From Gautieria morchelliformis (taxonomy: Eukaryota; Basidiomycota; Agaricomycetes; Gomphales; Gomphaceae), in the NCBI GenBank assembly GCA_015179125.1, contig WHVA01000347.1, forward strand, positions 60,597 through 124,596: a DNA stretch of 64,000 bases, in the 5' to 3' direction. A program made the position numbers and the translations under genes. The notes under the pieces are model-generated. The model was not told the origin of the DNA. It was given only the letters and a program-made list of their open reading frames with translations, and made no database searches. This document shows, in pieces, positions 23,466 to 33,222 of the stretch; the first letter of the stretch is position 1, and each line of letters begins with the position of its first letter.

Positions 23466-24694
23466 TCCCAGATTAGTTCTGAAATGAGTGGAATGGGGTA
23501 CCGGTTCTTGATTGTGATCGCATTCAAGGCCCGGTAATCCTGCACAAGTCTGAGCGAGCCGTCCTTCTTCTTGATGAAGAACACGGGAGATGCCATTGGT
23601 GACTTGGAGGGTGGATCGTCCCTATACAAAGGTTTTCCGCAAGGAATGCATCGAGCTCTACCTGCTCCTTGGGTGACAGCGGGTAGACTTGGCAGTTGGT
23701 GGGCTTTGACCCAGGCTCCAACTCGATGGCATGGTCCCACAGCTTCCGTGGAGGCAGGGCATCAAACGACTCCTTGGCAAAGACGTCCTTGAACTCCCAC
23801 AGGTACTCCGGAATTTCCGCCTCCACTCTATCATGCTTCCTGGAGGCTTCAGCAAGGCGTTGCGAAATATTTCTGGTAGCGCAGATGTGTTCCGCTTCCG
23901 GTGGAAGGTTCACGTACAGCAAGCGCTCCCCTTCCGCCAGTGTATCTTCCGGGCCGAGTCGGAATCGGAATCGGAAGTGGGACCCGGTTCAAATTCTGCT
24001 TCCGAGTCTTCTTCTGCAAGCAGTGGATGGGGGCTGGAACGACATGTCTGTATGAGCCGTTCGGTCTTCCGCTGCTTCTGGCGCTCCTTCCGCACTTCCG
24101 ACCGGCACATGTGACACTGGGCTGGGCACCGACTCATCAGTACCTTCCGAGTCTGCCAATTGATCTCCGGGTTGTGCTCCTGAAGCCAGGTAAACCCGAG
24201 GATGATGTCTTGCTTCCCCAGGCTGGTGACTGCAAAGGAAGTGCGTTCTGTGTGTCCGTCGTAGCAGAGAATTGTGTCTACTATCTCCGTGATGGACCCT
24301 GCCTCATTGGGGCTTCCATCCACATTGAACACCGGGATTGCACGTTGCAACTTCCGCGTGGTTAGTCGGTTCCGTTCCACATAGTCTCGGTCCATAAACT
24401 GACCAGTGGCCCCGCAATCGACAAGGGCGGGTCCAGATTTGACTTCCGCCGTATTGGTTGTCTGGATCTCCACTTTAATGACTAGTGACTTTGGGCCAGG
24501 GGTGGCAGCAACAACATAGCGCTTCGGGAGGCGTCTCTCCCAGGGGCGGATGCGGGATGGATGGGGTGTCGGATTTGGGTTTTGTGTGACTTTATCCGGT
24601 GGGTCTGTATGAAGCGAGGGTGTGGGGGCTTTTCATTCTCTACTTCAAGACAAGCAAACCGGTTATGTACAGGCAGCAGGGGCACACATCTCAC
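23466..24694 (-). pseudogene. Gypsy D pol fragment: protease and start of reverse transcriptase
   Basis: Pol begins with HNRFACLEVENE. The protease shows LVDCGATGQFMDRDYV and DIILGFTWLQEHNPEINW. RT begins with [44 protein letters not shown] and [11 protein letters not shown], then is cut. These pieces occur in different frames (around 24482, 23920 and 23700), so there are at least three frameshifts. Without the palm-domain aspartates it cannot act. Confidence 0.88.
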
Positions 24695-25866
24695 CCGCTG
24701 CGCGTCACAAAATCCGACGCATCTTCCACTTCCAATGGGCTATGTTCCACATTTTCGGAACTTTCTTTTGCAGTGGGCACTCTGCTTATGTCTGCCAGTG
24801 TGAGAAACTCTGGAAGGAGCTCGATTTTCTCCTCTGTCATCATAAGGCGGATGTCGAAAGCTTGGGGGCACTCGCGGGCATAGTGGCCTGGTTGTCGACA
24901 TCGGAAGCAGGTGATGGTTCCGTGGCCTTTTCCGCGCATGCGGTCAACATCCATCGGGGCAGGGCCACTCTTCGAGGGAGGGGGGCTAGGGTTTCTAATA
25001 GGACCAGGTGGAGCAACCATCGGAAATACTTTCCGTGTGGGAATGAATGCACTTCCGGGTTTTGGCATGGGTTGAGTAGGATGAGCGGAATTGCGTGTCA
25101 TGTTCCGGTTTGTCTCCACAAAGGCCTCATTTGCTTCCCTGTTTCGGGACACCCTTCGCGCAGCTTGGTACCACCCTTCTGGGTCATTGAAATCCGGAGC
25201 TCCATCCCCAAGCAGCGCAACTTGGTTCTGGAGTGTCGGATCAAGCCCTCGTCAGAATTTGATGACGATCGTCTTGTCGTCGTCATACTCCCCAAGGTCG
25301 ATGAGCTCCTGGAAGCGGTCAATGTAGTCATCGACCGGCTCCTTGGCCTGGTACCAGCTGGTCCCCTCGAGCTTCGTGAGGGCTGTGAGCTGCTCATTTT
25401 TTGGGCAGAACTGGTCGGAAAATGTTTTCTCAAAGGCGTCCCAGTCCCGGAAGTAGTTTCCCTTGCCCTTCGCTTCATGTCGGATCACCTTGTTTGCAAA
25501 ACGGGCTGTGCGGTCCGACTTGAAAAAGGACAATGCCCAGTGGATCCGAGCCTGGTCGTTTGGAAAGAGGTCCCCGACAATTGCGAAGTAGATGCTGCAT
25601 GTGTTGAAGAATGCGTGTCCCTTCTCCTGATCTCCGTCAAAGTCCGCTGGAGTAGCAGGTTTGACCTTTGCTAACTTCACGGACATCCTCTCTTCCGCTG
25701 CTTCCACTTTTCCGAACTCCGGATCATCCAGCATTTCATTTCCACCACTTCGTGGAATATCTAACTTAGCCAAAATCACTTGTAAGGCTGTTTCAATCGC
25801 GTCGGTCTTCATCCGGTTCCGTGTCAATTCCTCCTCCATATTCTGAAGACGATCGTCCGGATCCAT
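24691..25866 (-). pseudogene. Gypsy D gag
   Basis: The protein starts MDPDDRLQNMEEELTRN, runs through a typical fungal gag capsid (DFDGDQEKGHAFFNTC, WALSFFKSDRTARFANKV, DWDAFEKTFSDQFCP, DDYIDRFQELIDLG) and ends with one CCHC knuckle CFRCRQPGHYARECP. A TGA at 25252-25254 interrupts it after VIKF. Related gags have arginine there, so CGA to TGA is the likely change. Otherwise the same frame continues to 24691. Confidence 0.88.
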
Positions 25867-26053
25867 GTTGGAAGGAGAAATATGGGACGGGATTTCCGGG
25901 GTTGGGAGCTCAACGTAAGAAGAGGGGCTGTCGTACGCTGTGTGTGCGGAAGAGGTTGCGATCTCCGAGTCGCTATCTCTGATTCCGAACGCACCTATGG
26001 CGAATGCAACGCGCAGTACGACCGCCGGTCCTCTAGGGGAGAGACTTTTCTGC

Positions 26054-26543
26054 TATAAGGGCAACCCTGGCTGGTTGTGGAGATCACACTACCACACAAC
26101 TGACAAGGGGAAATCCAAAGTATGTATAAAAGAACGGAGTATACAAGAGAGGGGATTCTCACCTGACAAGGGGAAATCCAAAGAGAAAAGTCTAAGGACC
26201 CCCAATGTCAGCGAGCCTGTATTATACTACGCTGCGCAGCCAGGGACAACACTTGGCACCCGCCATCAACCCTGCATCCCCCTGACCTCCCTGACCCTTG
26301 ATCGACCCTTGATGGCACCTATTATGCGAGTCGCTTGATTTCCGACACTGTTCCGGGAGTGGAAGTCGGAAATTGGAGTGGAATGGGCAAGGCGAACAGA
26401 ACTGGTGGAAGTTCTCCCAGGAGCGGAATCATTTCCGAAAGTGGAGGCGGAGATGGAATCGGAACCGGAAGCGGAGTCGGAAATGGAGTCGGAACTGGGT
26501 GTGGTGTCGGAACTGGAAATGGAAAACAGGGTGTCCCCTGACA
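26054..26543 (-). repeat. Gypsy D LTR, 5' copy (490 bp)
   Basis: In element orientation it starts TGTCAGGGGAC at 26543 and ends CCCTTATA at 26054, so it has a TG...TA rather than TG...CA end. The same two ends define the inverted partner at 27203-27692, also exactly 490 bp. The upstream half is built of repeated TCGGAA/TTCCGA units (26345-26520), which give spurious Ser-Asp-rich open frames. A TTTTATACATA box sits near 26120-26130. Confidence 0.88.
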
Positions 26544-26582
26544 CTTTCCAGTTCCGACCTCCGGGAATTCCGATACGTAACA
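26544..26582 (+). repeat. Detached 3' end of a family C LTR
   Basis: These bases match the last 39 bp of the solo LTR at 3848-4560 and end in CGATACGTAACA. They start with CTTTC, the duplicated target of gypsy D, and are followed by AACCT (26583-26587). The rest of the LTR, with the same CTTTC and AACCT landmarks, is at 27693-28385 in inverse orientation. The two are therefore halves of a single LTR separated by gypsy D and then by an inversion. Confidence 0.85.
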
Positions 26583-26790
26583 AACCTAGACGACATGGAC
26601 ATCTGGATGTGGTTGAAGGCCCTCGCACCCCATGTTAAAGGGGTCGCGTCACCTCTCAAGTTGAGACTTCTCGACTTGTTCAGCTCAGCCAACCAATGGT
26701 CGAGCTTCGTTGATGCCAGGGAATGCCTGACACCGCAGAGCACCAGTTTGGGGCTCTCCATCACACTGGAGGCATATAAAAATTTTCTGG
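26583..26790 (+). pseudogene. Host exon, downstream half, broken by LTR insertion and inversion
   Basis: The open frame reads FNLDDMDIWMWLKALAPH, then a helical LKLRLLDLFSSANQWSSFVDARE segment and SLGLSITLEAYKN. It has normal-looking codon use and no stop until it runs into the hairpin at 26790. Removing the LTR and one AACCT joins it in frame to the exon piece at 28386-28489. I do not recognise the protein. It looks like a soluble, tryptophan-containing domain of a real host gene, now split. Confidence 0.6.
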
Positions 26791-27138
26791 TCTGAAAAAC
26801 TGTTCAAAAACTGTAAAGATATTCCAATTTTTTTTAGTGTTTAATGTAAAAAAACTTCAACAAAATTTTGTGTTTTTTGTTAGAATTTGTTGAGCAAGAA
26901 AATTATAAAAAAGTTTAAAGTTTTTTGCAGGGTTTTTTATGTCTTTTAATAAGTTTCTTTGTGAAAACACAAAGAAACCCATAAAAAACCCTGAAAAAAA
27001 CTTTGAAATTTTTTACAGTTTTCTTGCTCAGCAAATTCTAATAAAAACACAAAATTTTATTATAGTTTTTTTTTTACAAAAAAAAAACACTAAAAATATT
27101 TGGAAAATCTTTACAGTTTTTTCAACAGTTTTTCAGAC
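26790..27138. repeat. Long AT-rich hairpin (about 349 bp palindrome)
   Basis: The left arm starts GTCTGAAAAACTGTT and the right arm ends AACAGTTTTTCAGAC. The centre reads TTTCTTTGTG-AAAA-CACAAAGAAA at 26954-26977. Arms of roughly 170 bp pair imperfectly, with small indels, and weaker pairing extends to about 26775 and 27152. It has no coding capacity. It could be a fold-back MITE or a palindrome created during the rearrangement that inverted this locus. No target duplication is evident at its tips. Confidence 0.85.
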
Positions 27139-27202
27139 AAGGAAACTTTTGTATGCCTGCAGTGTCATGGGCCCATATCCCATGGGGGGCCGAGCTGGCC
27201 CT

Positions 27203-27692
27203 TGTCAGGGGACACCCTGTTTTCCATTTCCAGTTCCAACACCACACCCAGTTCCGACTCCATTTCCGACTCTGCTTCCGGTTCCGATTCCATCTCCGCC
27301 TCCGCTTTCGGAAATGGTTCCGCTCCTGGGAGAACTTCCACCAGTTCTGTTCGCCTTGCCCGTTCCACTCCAATTTCTGACTTCCACTCCCGGAACAGTG
27401 TCGGAAATCAAGCGACTTGCATAATAGGTGCCATCAAGGGTCGATCAAGGGTCAGGGAGGTCAGGGGGATGCAGGGTTGATGGCGGGTGCCAAGTGTTGT
27501 CCCTGGCTGCGCAGCATAGTATAATATGGGCTCGCTGACATTGGGGGTCCTTAGACTTTTCTCTTTGGATTTCCCCTTGTCAGGTGAGAATCCCCTCTCT
27601 TGTATACTCCGTTCTTTTATACATACTTTGGATTTCCCCTTGTCAGTTGTGTGGTAGTGTGATCTCCACAACCAGCCAGGGTTGCCCTTATA
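27203..27692 (+). repeat. Gypsy D LTR, inverted partner (490 bp)
   Basis: It starts TGTCAGGGG and ends CCCTTATA, followed by GAAAG (27693-27697) and then family C LTR sequence. It is nearly identical to 26054-26543 but in opposite orientation. Before it, 27156-27202 is short unassigned sequence where the 3' end of the element interior would be expected. Confidence 0.88.
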
Positions 27693-28385
27693 GAAAGGAC
27701 AACGGCTTCAACTTATGTGTTGCGCCCCTGATGAACTACCGTCCTAAGTATTTCAGAATTGACTTGCGGATGTTGGAAAAGGCGGAAGGCGGAACAGAGT
27801 ACTGAGGGTTGAGGGGCATGGGTCGGAGAACAAAGGTCGGAGGAGGCGGAAGAGGCGGAGGACAGGGAATCGAGAGTGGAGGGAGACAAGACTAGCCAAA
27901 CTCGCTGTGCTAAGAACAGGAGACAGTGCGAAGGGAATCATGTATCGAAGTCGATTATCTGATTGCAGAAACGGAGACATACATGAGGGGGTTTTATACA
28001 AAGAGCAGAAGCAACAGGTAATGGTATGGTACTAAGCAAATTCCGGAGAGTGCGGGAATCGGATAGACATATGGGGCAAGTAACTAATGCGGAACAATGG
28101 GATGACAAGGGGGGTGCAGGGTAGGGTAAGTAAAATGGCAAAGAACAAGGCAAGTAAGTACAATAGGCATCGGAAGAAATGGAACTATGGAAATGGTATC
28201 TTGCTGTGTTCAGGGTCAAGTATGGGGGCCAGTATCTGGAGGTGGCCAGAGGTACTGAAAGAACAAGGGGTCGAGGTAGAGGGTTGTGGATGTTGTGGAT
28301 GTCAGAATAGAGTCGGAGGTGGTACGGAGGTGGTGCAGAGGATATGCAGAGGTGGCAGAGATGGTTGAGCGGAATAGTTGTAACA
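27693..28385 (-). repeat. Family C LTR, 5' portion
   Basis: On the minus strand it starts TGTTACAACTATTCC at 28385 and matches the solo LTR at 3848-4560 up to GTTGTCCTTTC, where the gypsy D LTR begins. The flank after 28385 is AGGTT (28386-28390), the complement of AACCT beside the detached 3' end at 26583. This proves a single original insertion. Confidence 0.85.
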
Positions 28386-28489
28386 AGGTTGAAGGTTCCA
28401 TCTGCATTGTCACAGATGGCAGACGGGATTCCTTCGGGGTTGTGTATCCAACCCCTTAGGATGGCGGCGATATCGTGTGGGGTACCACT
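28386..28489 (-). pseudogene. Host exon, upstream half, separated by inversion
   Basis: On the minus strand a pyrimidine-rich acceptor TCTCTTAG (28490-28497) is followed by an open frame including HDIAAILRGWIHNPEGIP and CDNADGTFN. It reaches the AACCT target site in exactly the frame used by 26583-26790. Together they form one uninterrupted exon segment. The upstream exons were not identified; the flanking sequence is a tandem repeat. Protein family unknown. Confidence 0.6.
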
Positions 28490-28499
28490 CTAAGAGACA

Positions 28500-28665
28500 C
28501 AGAAAGAGCCACACAGAGAAATCCAGTAGCAGACACAGAGAGAGCCAGACAGAGAGCCAGACAGAGAGCCAGACAGAGAGCCAGACAGAGAGACAGCCAG
28601 CAACAGACAGAGATCCAGCAGCATAGACAGAGAGCCAGCAGCAGACAGACAGATCCAGCAGGCAC
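28500..28665. repeat. Tandem repeat of a 12-bp AGAGCCAGACAG unit
   Basis: At least four near-perfect 12-bp units at about 28540-28600 are flanked by degenerate AGACAGAG/AGCAG variants. Frames through it give artefactual Leu-Ser-Val-Trp repeats. A perfect 12-bp palindrome GGTCACGTGACC lies 110 bp further on, at 28780-28791. Confidence 0.85.
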
Positions 28666-28967
28666 AGAGACAGTGGGCAGGGGAGCCAGAGGTTGCCAGC
28701 AGTTGAGCCAGAGGAAATGGCAGCAGGAGGGTCGAGGGAAGGTGGGTGCGCGCGCGCAGCAACGTTGGACGCGAACGGGTCACGTGACCAGGAGCGCTGT
28801 TGGTCGCTCGCGGCTGCGCCGCTCGCATTCAAACTCCGCCATAGTGCGTGGTTTGTTTGCGTCTTAGTCAGGATTATGTCAGGCTTATGTCAGGATTATG
28901 TCAGCAGAGCGTGCTGTTTTCATATAGTGAGCCCACAACCGCCCCCCCTAGAACTTTATACTATAGA

Positions 28968-29147
28968 CTAGGTGGATACCCGCGCTTCGCGCGGGGGTGC
29001 AAGTCAAACGCCTCGGTAAGGTCAAACACATCAGCAAAGTCAAACACCTTGGGTAAATCAAACTTGGGATAAGTCAAAGACGTTCAGATAAGTAAAATGC
29101 ATCTTATTGATTAAAAGTAGCTCTAAGTAACACATTGAGGTAGGTAA
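28968..29147 (-). mobile_element. Candidate Helitron 3' end
   Basis: The minus strand shows a 7-bp GC hairpin CCCGCGC-GAA-GCGCGGG (28979-28995), a 7-nt spacer and CTAG (28971-28968) followed by T. That is the arrangement of Helitron 3' termini (hairpin about 11 nt before CTRR, host T). No Rep/helicase coding or convincing 5' TC end was found, so only a non-autonomous fragment can be proposed. A diverged copy with a decayed hairpin lies at 29357-29536. Confidence 0.45.
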
Positions 29148-29749
29148 TGTTATGACCATGCTGCTTGACCAACTCTGGTACCTCTGCACCTCCTCTGACT
29201 CTATTCCGCAATGTCCACACTTCGACCTTTTGATCTCCTTGTTCTTTCCTATTCACATACTTCCCCTTATGACTCTATTCACCAGCCTTCCTTACTTAAC
29301 CCTTAACATAGCAATTCCGGAGCATCAGGAGTTCCATTTGTTCCGCTATCAATTCCCTAGGTGGGTACCCACACTTTGCATGGGGGTGCAAGTCAAATGC
29401 ATCGGTAAGGTCAAACGCATTGGGTGAATCAAACTTGGGATAAGTCAAACACATTCGGATAAGAAAATTTCATTCAGATAAGTAAAACCCTTCTTATGAT
29501 TGAAAGTAACTCTAAATAACACATCAAGGTAGGTAATGTTATGACCATGCTCAACCAACTCCGGTACCCCCGCACCTCTGACTCTATTCCACAATGTCTG
29601 CACTTCAACCTTGTGATCCCCTTGTTCTTCACATATTTCCCCTAATGACTCTTTTCACCAGCATTCCATACTTGACCCTCAGCACAGCAAGTCCAGAGCG
29701 TCAGGAGTTCCATTTGTTCCGCTACCAATTAGACCCTTGGTCTTTTGCC
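28968..29749. repeat. Diverged tandem duplication, period about 389 bp
   Basis: 28968-29356 and 29357-29749 share CTAGGTGG, GGGGGTGCAAGTCAAA, repeated AAGTCAAAC motifs, GGTAATGTTATGACCATGCT and the first part of a family C LTR, in the same order. The first copy breaks off inside the LTR, just after ATCAATT near 29355. The second carries the full LTR. Both keep GGTAA before the LTR start, so the duplication happened after the LTR inserted. Confidence 0.8.
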
Positions 29750-30176
29750 TATTGTTCTTAGTTCTACACTGCACCCCCTTGTAGTTCCTCTTGTTTCGCA
29801 TTAGGTACTTTTATTCTAGTTACTTGCACTGGAATTGCTTACCTCTACCTTCTGACATGTTGTCTCAGCTCTTTGTATAAAACCCAGTCATGTGTGCCTC
29901 TGTTCAGCAATCAGATAATCGACTTTGATATGTCACTCCCTTTGCACTGTCTCCGGTTCTTAGACCTGCAAGGCCTCTGTCTCTCTGACCTCCGTCTTCC
30001 AACTTGATTTCTCATATCCAACTTAACTCAATTCTTGAACCCTTACTACTTCAGTTACAATACTCAACCTCTTCCAACTTCCAATCTCAGATCTCCAAAT
30101 ACTTAGGATGATAGTTGGGGGTGCAACATATAAGTTGGAGCTGCAGTCCTTTTAGATCCAAACCTGATACATAACA
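29537..30176 (+). repeat. Solo LTR, family C (640 bp), with TSD GGTAA
   Basis: It starts TGTTATGACC and ends GATACATAACA, flanked by GGTAA at 29532-29536 and 30177-30181. A TTGTATAAAA box lies near 29872. It is more diverged from the 3848-4560 copy than the minus-strand copy is. No internal retrotransposon sequence is attached. Confidence 0.88.
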
Positions 30177-30181
30177 GGTAA

Positions 30182-30440
30182 TGACTCTACACATTTCTCC
30201 CATGTCTCATGTCCCCTACCTCACATGTAGTGTGTCCTTGCCTGTAGTGTGTCATCACACTTTATCTGTCCTCACACGTATTGCATCCTCACATGTGGCA
30301 TGTCCCCACACGTAGTGTGTCCCAAAGCATAGTGTGCGTAGTGTGTCTCCACATGTAGCATGTCTCCATATGTAGTGTGTCCCCACATGCAGTACAGTGT
30401 GCATGGCATGTCCCATAGGAATAGTGTAATAGTGTAGCGC
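30182..30440. repeat. Degenerate minisatellite (CACATGTAGTGTGTCC-like units)
   Basis: Variants of a roughly 19-bp unit built from CACA(T/C)GTAG(T/C)(G/A)TGTC recur about ten times. Spacing is irregular and divergence is high, so it is an old array. No function is apparent. Confidence 0.75.
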
Positions 30441-30654
30441 ACCCACAACCTCCCACCTAGGCGCTTTCATATAGTGTAATGATTGCATACTAAATATCTT
30501 ACATCTATTTTTGGTCCCCCAATATTGTTATCGGCGATGTTCAAGAGTCACGTGAGACGCATTTAAAAGGTACGCTAAACCAATCAACAAGTTGTTGCCC
30601 ACCACATCATCCTCCCTGCCTCTGTCCCTCCTGGTCTTCATCGCCTAGCACCGT

Positions 30655-30711
30655 GCACTCTGAACCCACCAGTGGCAAATGTTACATTTGTCACTGGTGG
30701 GCTCAGAGTGC
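30655..30711. repeat. Strong hairpin, 27-nt arms with 3-nt loop
   Basis: Arms 30655-30681 and 30685-30711 pair at 25 of 27 positions around the loop TTA. It begins GCACTCTGA and ends TCAGAGTGC. It lies in non-repetitive DNA about 640 bp before the duplicated segment. It could be a small-RNA precursor or a palindromic scar; nothing nearby explains it. Confidence 0.8.
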
Positions 30712-31348
30712 ATGTGCACGGTTGAACCAGTTGCGTCTTTCAATGACCTCACCGTTCTCCGTCCGAGTCGAATACCTGCTATACTACTGATATCATTCAT
30801 TAGTAGTCTGCTGTTTTTGTCTCAAAGTAAGTTTTTTTCTAGCCAGGCGAGTGATTCCTGCCATTATATTCACGAAATTCAAGATCTCTCAGGGAATAAT
30901 CCAAGCGCCAGTCCACTATATTATAGAAATTTGCTTTTAGCGGCGAATGATGTAGTTTGCGACAGCTTGCAGCGCACGGCTGCATGCACCGCCTTGGGGC
31001 GAGGTTGATATTGCTTTCTCCGCAACTTGCTGACCTGCTCTTAAGACGAGAATTTCCTCCTTCGTACTCGATGTCCCCTGTAGGAAGAACCCATCCCTCG
31101 GCAGAGCAGGCTAACCAGGTTATCTCGCTCATCCACACCACCCTGGGCAATACGGCCCTTCCCCTCTTTTCTCTAACGCTGCTCCTGCACACCAGCGCCG
31201 AGGAACAGAGCATGGCAGAGGGTTTGCGATCATCACAGGATGGGGAGGATTAGAAAGAGTTGGAAGGAAGGGGAGAGGCTGATATGGATCAGGTGGAGTG
31301 AGGACTTCCGGCCTGGGTATGCGGAATTAACGGGCAGGCACACGGGTG
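30712..31348. other. Unassigned DNA before segmental duplication copy B
   Basis: Short frames occur on both strands (for example 30957-31253 plus and 30839-31213 minus) without recognised motifs. Neither can be supported as a gene. Confidence 0.35.
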
Positions 31349-31480
31349 TAACGTGCCCCACGGCAATGCTTCTTACTTAGTTGTGAGAAACTGGGCGCCG
31401 AGCTCGTGTCTCAAGTCCTCACCTCGGGGGGCTCCAGCGATAGAGGAGGCATCTTCGCAGGCTATCTATACTTCAGCAGT

Positions 31481-31540
31481 TAATACTTCAAGCAGGCTAT
31501 TAATACTTCAAGCAGGCTATTAATACTTCAAGCAGGCTAT
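31481..31540. repeat. Three perfect 20-bp tandem repeats upstream of ERG26 copy B
   Basis: TAATACTTCAAGCAGGCTAT occurs three times head to tail, with partial units on both sides (AGTTAATACTTC, AGGCTATCTATA). Copy A lacks the array at the matching place, so it expanded after duplication. It starts 133 bp before the ATG and could alter the promoter. Confidence 0.93.
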
Positions 31541-31613
31541 CTATAACTTCAGTGAGCGCTCAACCCTACTTGTGGGTAGCTGGGGGTCCTGTTACTCCTT
31601 CTCAGCCATTAGC

Positions 31614-33145
31614 ATGACCCATGAGTCGTATCTTGTCATTGGTGGTTGTGGTTTCTTAGGGCGGAACATTGTCGATGCCCTCCTGGCACGTGGTGAGCGG
31701 CAAGTCGCTGTGCTCGACCTAGTTCAGAGTTATTTCGACGTGAATGTCGAATATTTCACCGGCGACATCACGGACGAGACTGCGGTTCACCATGCTGTCC
31801 AGAAGGTGCTTAAGTTTCATTCCACCTGTCCATTTTCCTCTAGGTCATGGTCAAGTTTGCTGATGGATGGCATGGAATAGGCGAATGCAACTGTCGTTGT
31901 CCATACCGTTTCACCGATCCATGGACTTCCTCAACATGTATACAACAAAGTTAACGTTGAAGGCACTCAGATAATCATTGCGGCCTGTCAGGCACACAGC
32001 GTGAAAGCACTCGTCTACACTAGCAGCGCCAGCTTGTTCTTCGGTGGAGAGAACCTTACAGACATCGATGAACGCCTGTTACCTCCTGAAGTCCCCATCG
32101 ATGCATATAATGGAACTAAAGCCCTTGCTGAGAAGCACGTGCTAGAGGCAAATGGAAAACAAGGCTTGAAGACGGTGGCTCTCAGGCCTTCGGGAATATT
32201 CGGGTCAGCCAGCGGTCCCACGCCCCATTCGTATACCATTAACATCGCACTGACATCGCACTGGTTCTTGTAATTTTAGTCCAGGTGACCGGCAGCTACT
32301 TGTCAATCTCGCACGTGCAGTGCATCGTGGACAAGCTAAAATACAAATAGGTGCCAATGACAATCTTGTCGACTGGACTTACGTGGGGAATGTCGCCAAG
32401 GCTCATCTCCTGGCAGCGGACAAACTCACCAAATCCCTCCCAGCACCAGCACAGCGGGATAGCCTCTCTAGTCCATTACCCACCGTTTCTAACACCACTG
32501 CTGAGCGTCGTATTCCCACCTCACTAGCTCGTCCGCTTGGACCAGCAATGATATTGCCTCCCAATGCTAAGGCTCTCGAGGCTGCATTTTCCACACCACG
32601 CCACACTGAACACAGGGCGTTTGTACGATCCAAATTTGACCCATTGAGTCCACTATCCCTTGCACATGCGGAGAGGGAGGTGGACCCACTTCAAGTTGCG
32701 GGTCAGACATTTCTCATCACCAATTGCGAGCCGATATACTTTTGGGATTTTATGCGACCCCTGATGCTGGGCCTAGGTGCACCTCGAGCGGATGTGGATC
32801 GCCCCAAGTGGGTGCTTCCGAAGAGCTTGGGATATCTTGTTGGGTGGGTGGCCGAGTGGACGGCATGGATGGCTGGGAAGGAGCCGTCATTCACAAGGTA
32901 CAGGTTGAAATATGCATGTGCGACTAGGTATTATAACTGTGAGAAGGCGAGGCGGGTGTTGGGATATGAGCCGGATGTGGGGTTGAAGGAGGGAATTGAG
33001 AAGACAATCGAAGTCAGTATTTGAGTAAGCTTGTTGAGGTTTTTGGGTATTGATCTATGTTTTACAGTGGTGGAATTCTACGCAAAAGCAGTCATTCGAG
33101 GCACAAGAGGCGAAGGATATTGATTCTACTCGAAAATCATCGTAA
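31614..33145 (+). CDS. ERG26: Sterol-4-alpha-carboxylate 3-dehydrogenase, ERG26-like, copy B, intact
   Basis: It has the same four-exon structure as copy A: 31614-31805, 31881-32203, 32280-33012 and 33068-33145. The exon lengths are identical (192, 323, 733, 78 nt) and give 441 aa with no stop or frameshift. GGCGFLG, YTSSAS, YNGTK, RPSGIFGPGDRQ and DWTYVGNVAKAHL are all kept. I count about 25 amino-acid differences from copy A (about 94 % identity), scattered and outside the catalytic Tyr/Lys. Its promoter differs by the 20-bp tandem array. Its convergent partner ERG27 is destroyed here, so it stands alone. Whether it is expressed cannot be seen. Confidence 0.9.
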
Positions 33146-33222
33146 AATAGCATTGTAAACGTGTATGGTGTTCAACTGGACGTTAGCTACATGCCACATG
33201 GTAGAAGAACAAGTTCTCACTC

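Larger units (their letters stand above)
23466..26543 (-). mobile_element. Ty3/gypsy element D, 3'-truncated within reverse transcriptase
   Basis: A 5' LTR (26054-26543), gag and pol lie on the minus strand. Pol stops abruptly inside reverse transcriptase at the block before the catalytic aspartates, so RNase H, integrase and the adjacent 3' LTR are gone. The second 490-bp LTR of the same size lies inverted at 27203-27692. Matching TSDs (CTTTC at 26544-26548; GAAAG at 27693-27697) indicate that it once closed this same insertion. The body is dense in TTCCG/CGGAA motifs, unlike its neighbours. Confidence 0.88.

Noticed and set aside
26266-26628. Overlapping Ser/Asp-rich and Met/Glu-rich frames on both strands (also 27100-27480)
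   Set aside because: These are translations of the TCGGAA repeats in the gypsy D LTR; low-complexity artefacts.
28410-28832. Frames with repeated Leu-Ser-Val-Trp or Arg-Gln-Arg motifs
   Set aside because: Produced by the 12-bp AGAGCCAGACAG tandem repeat, not a structural protein.
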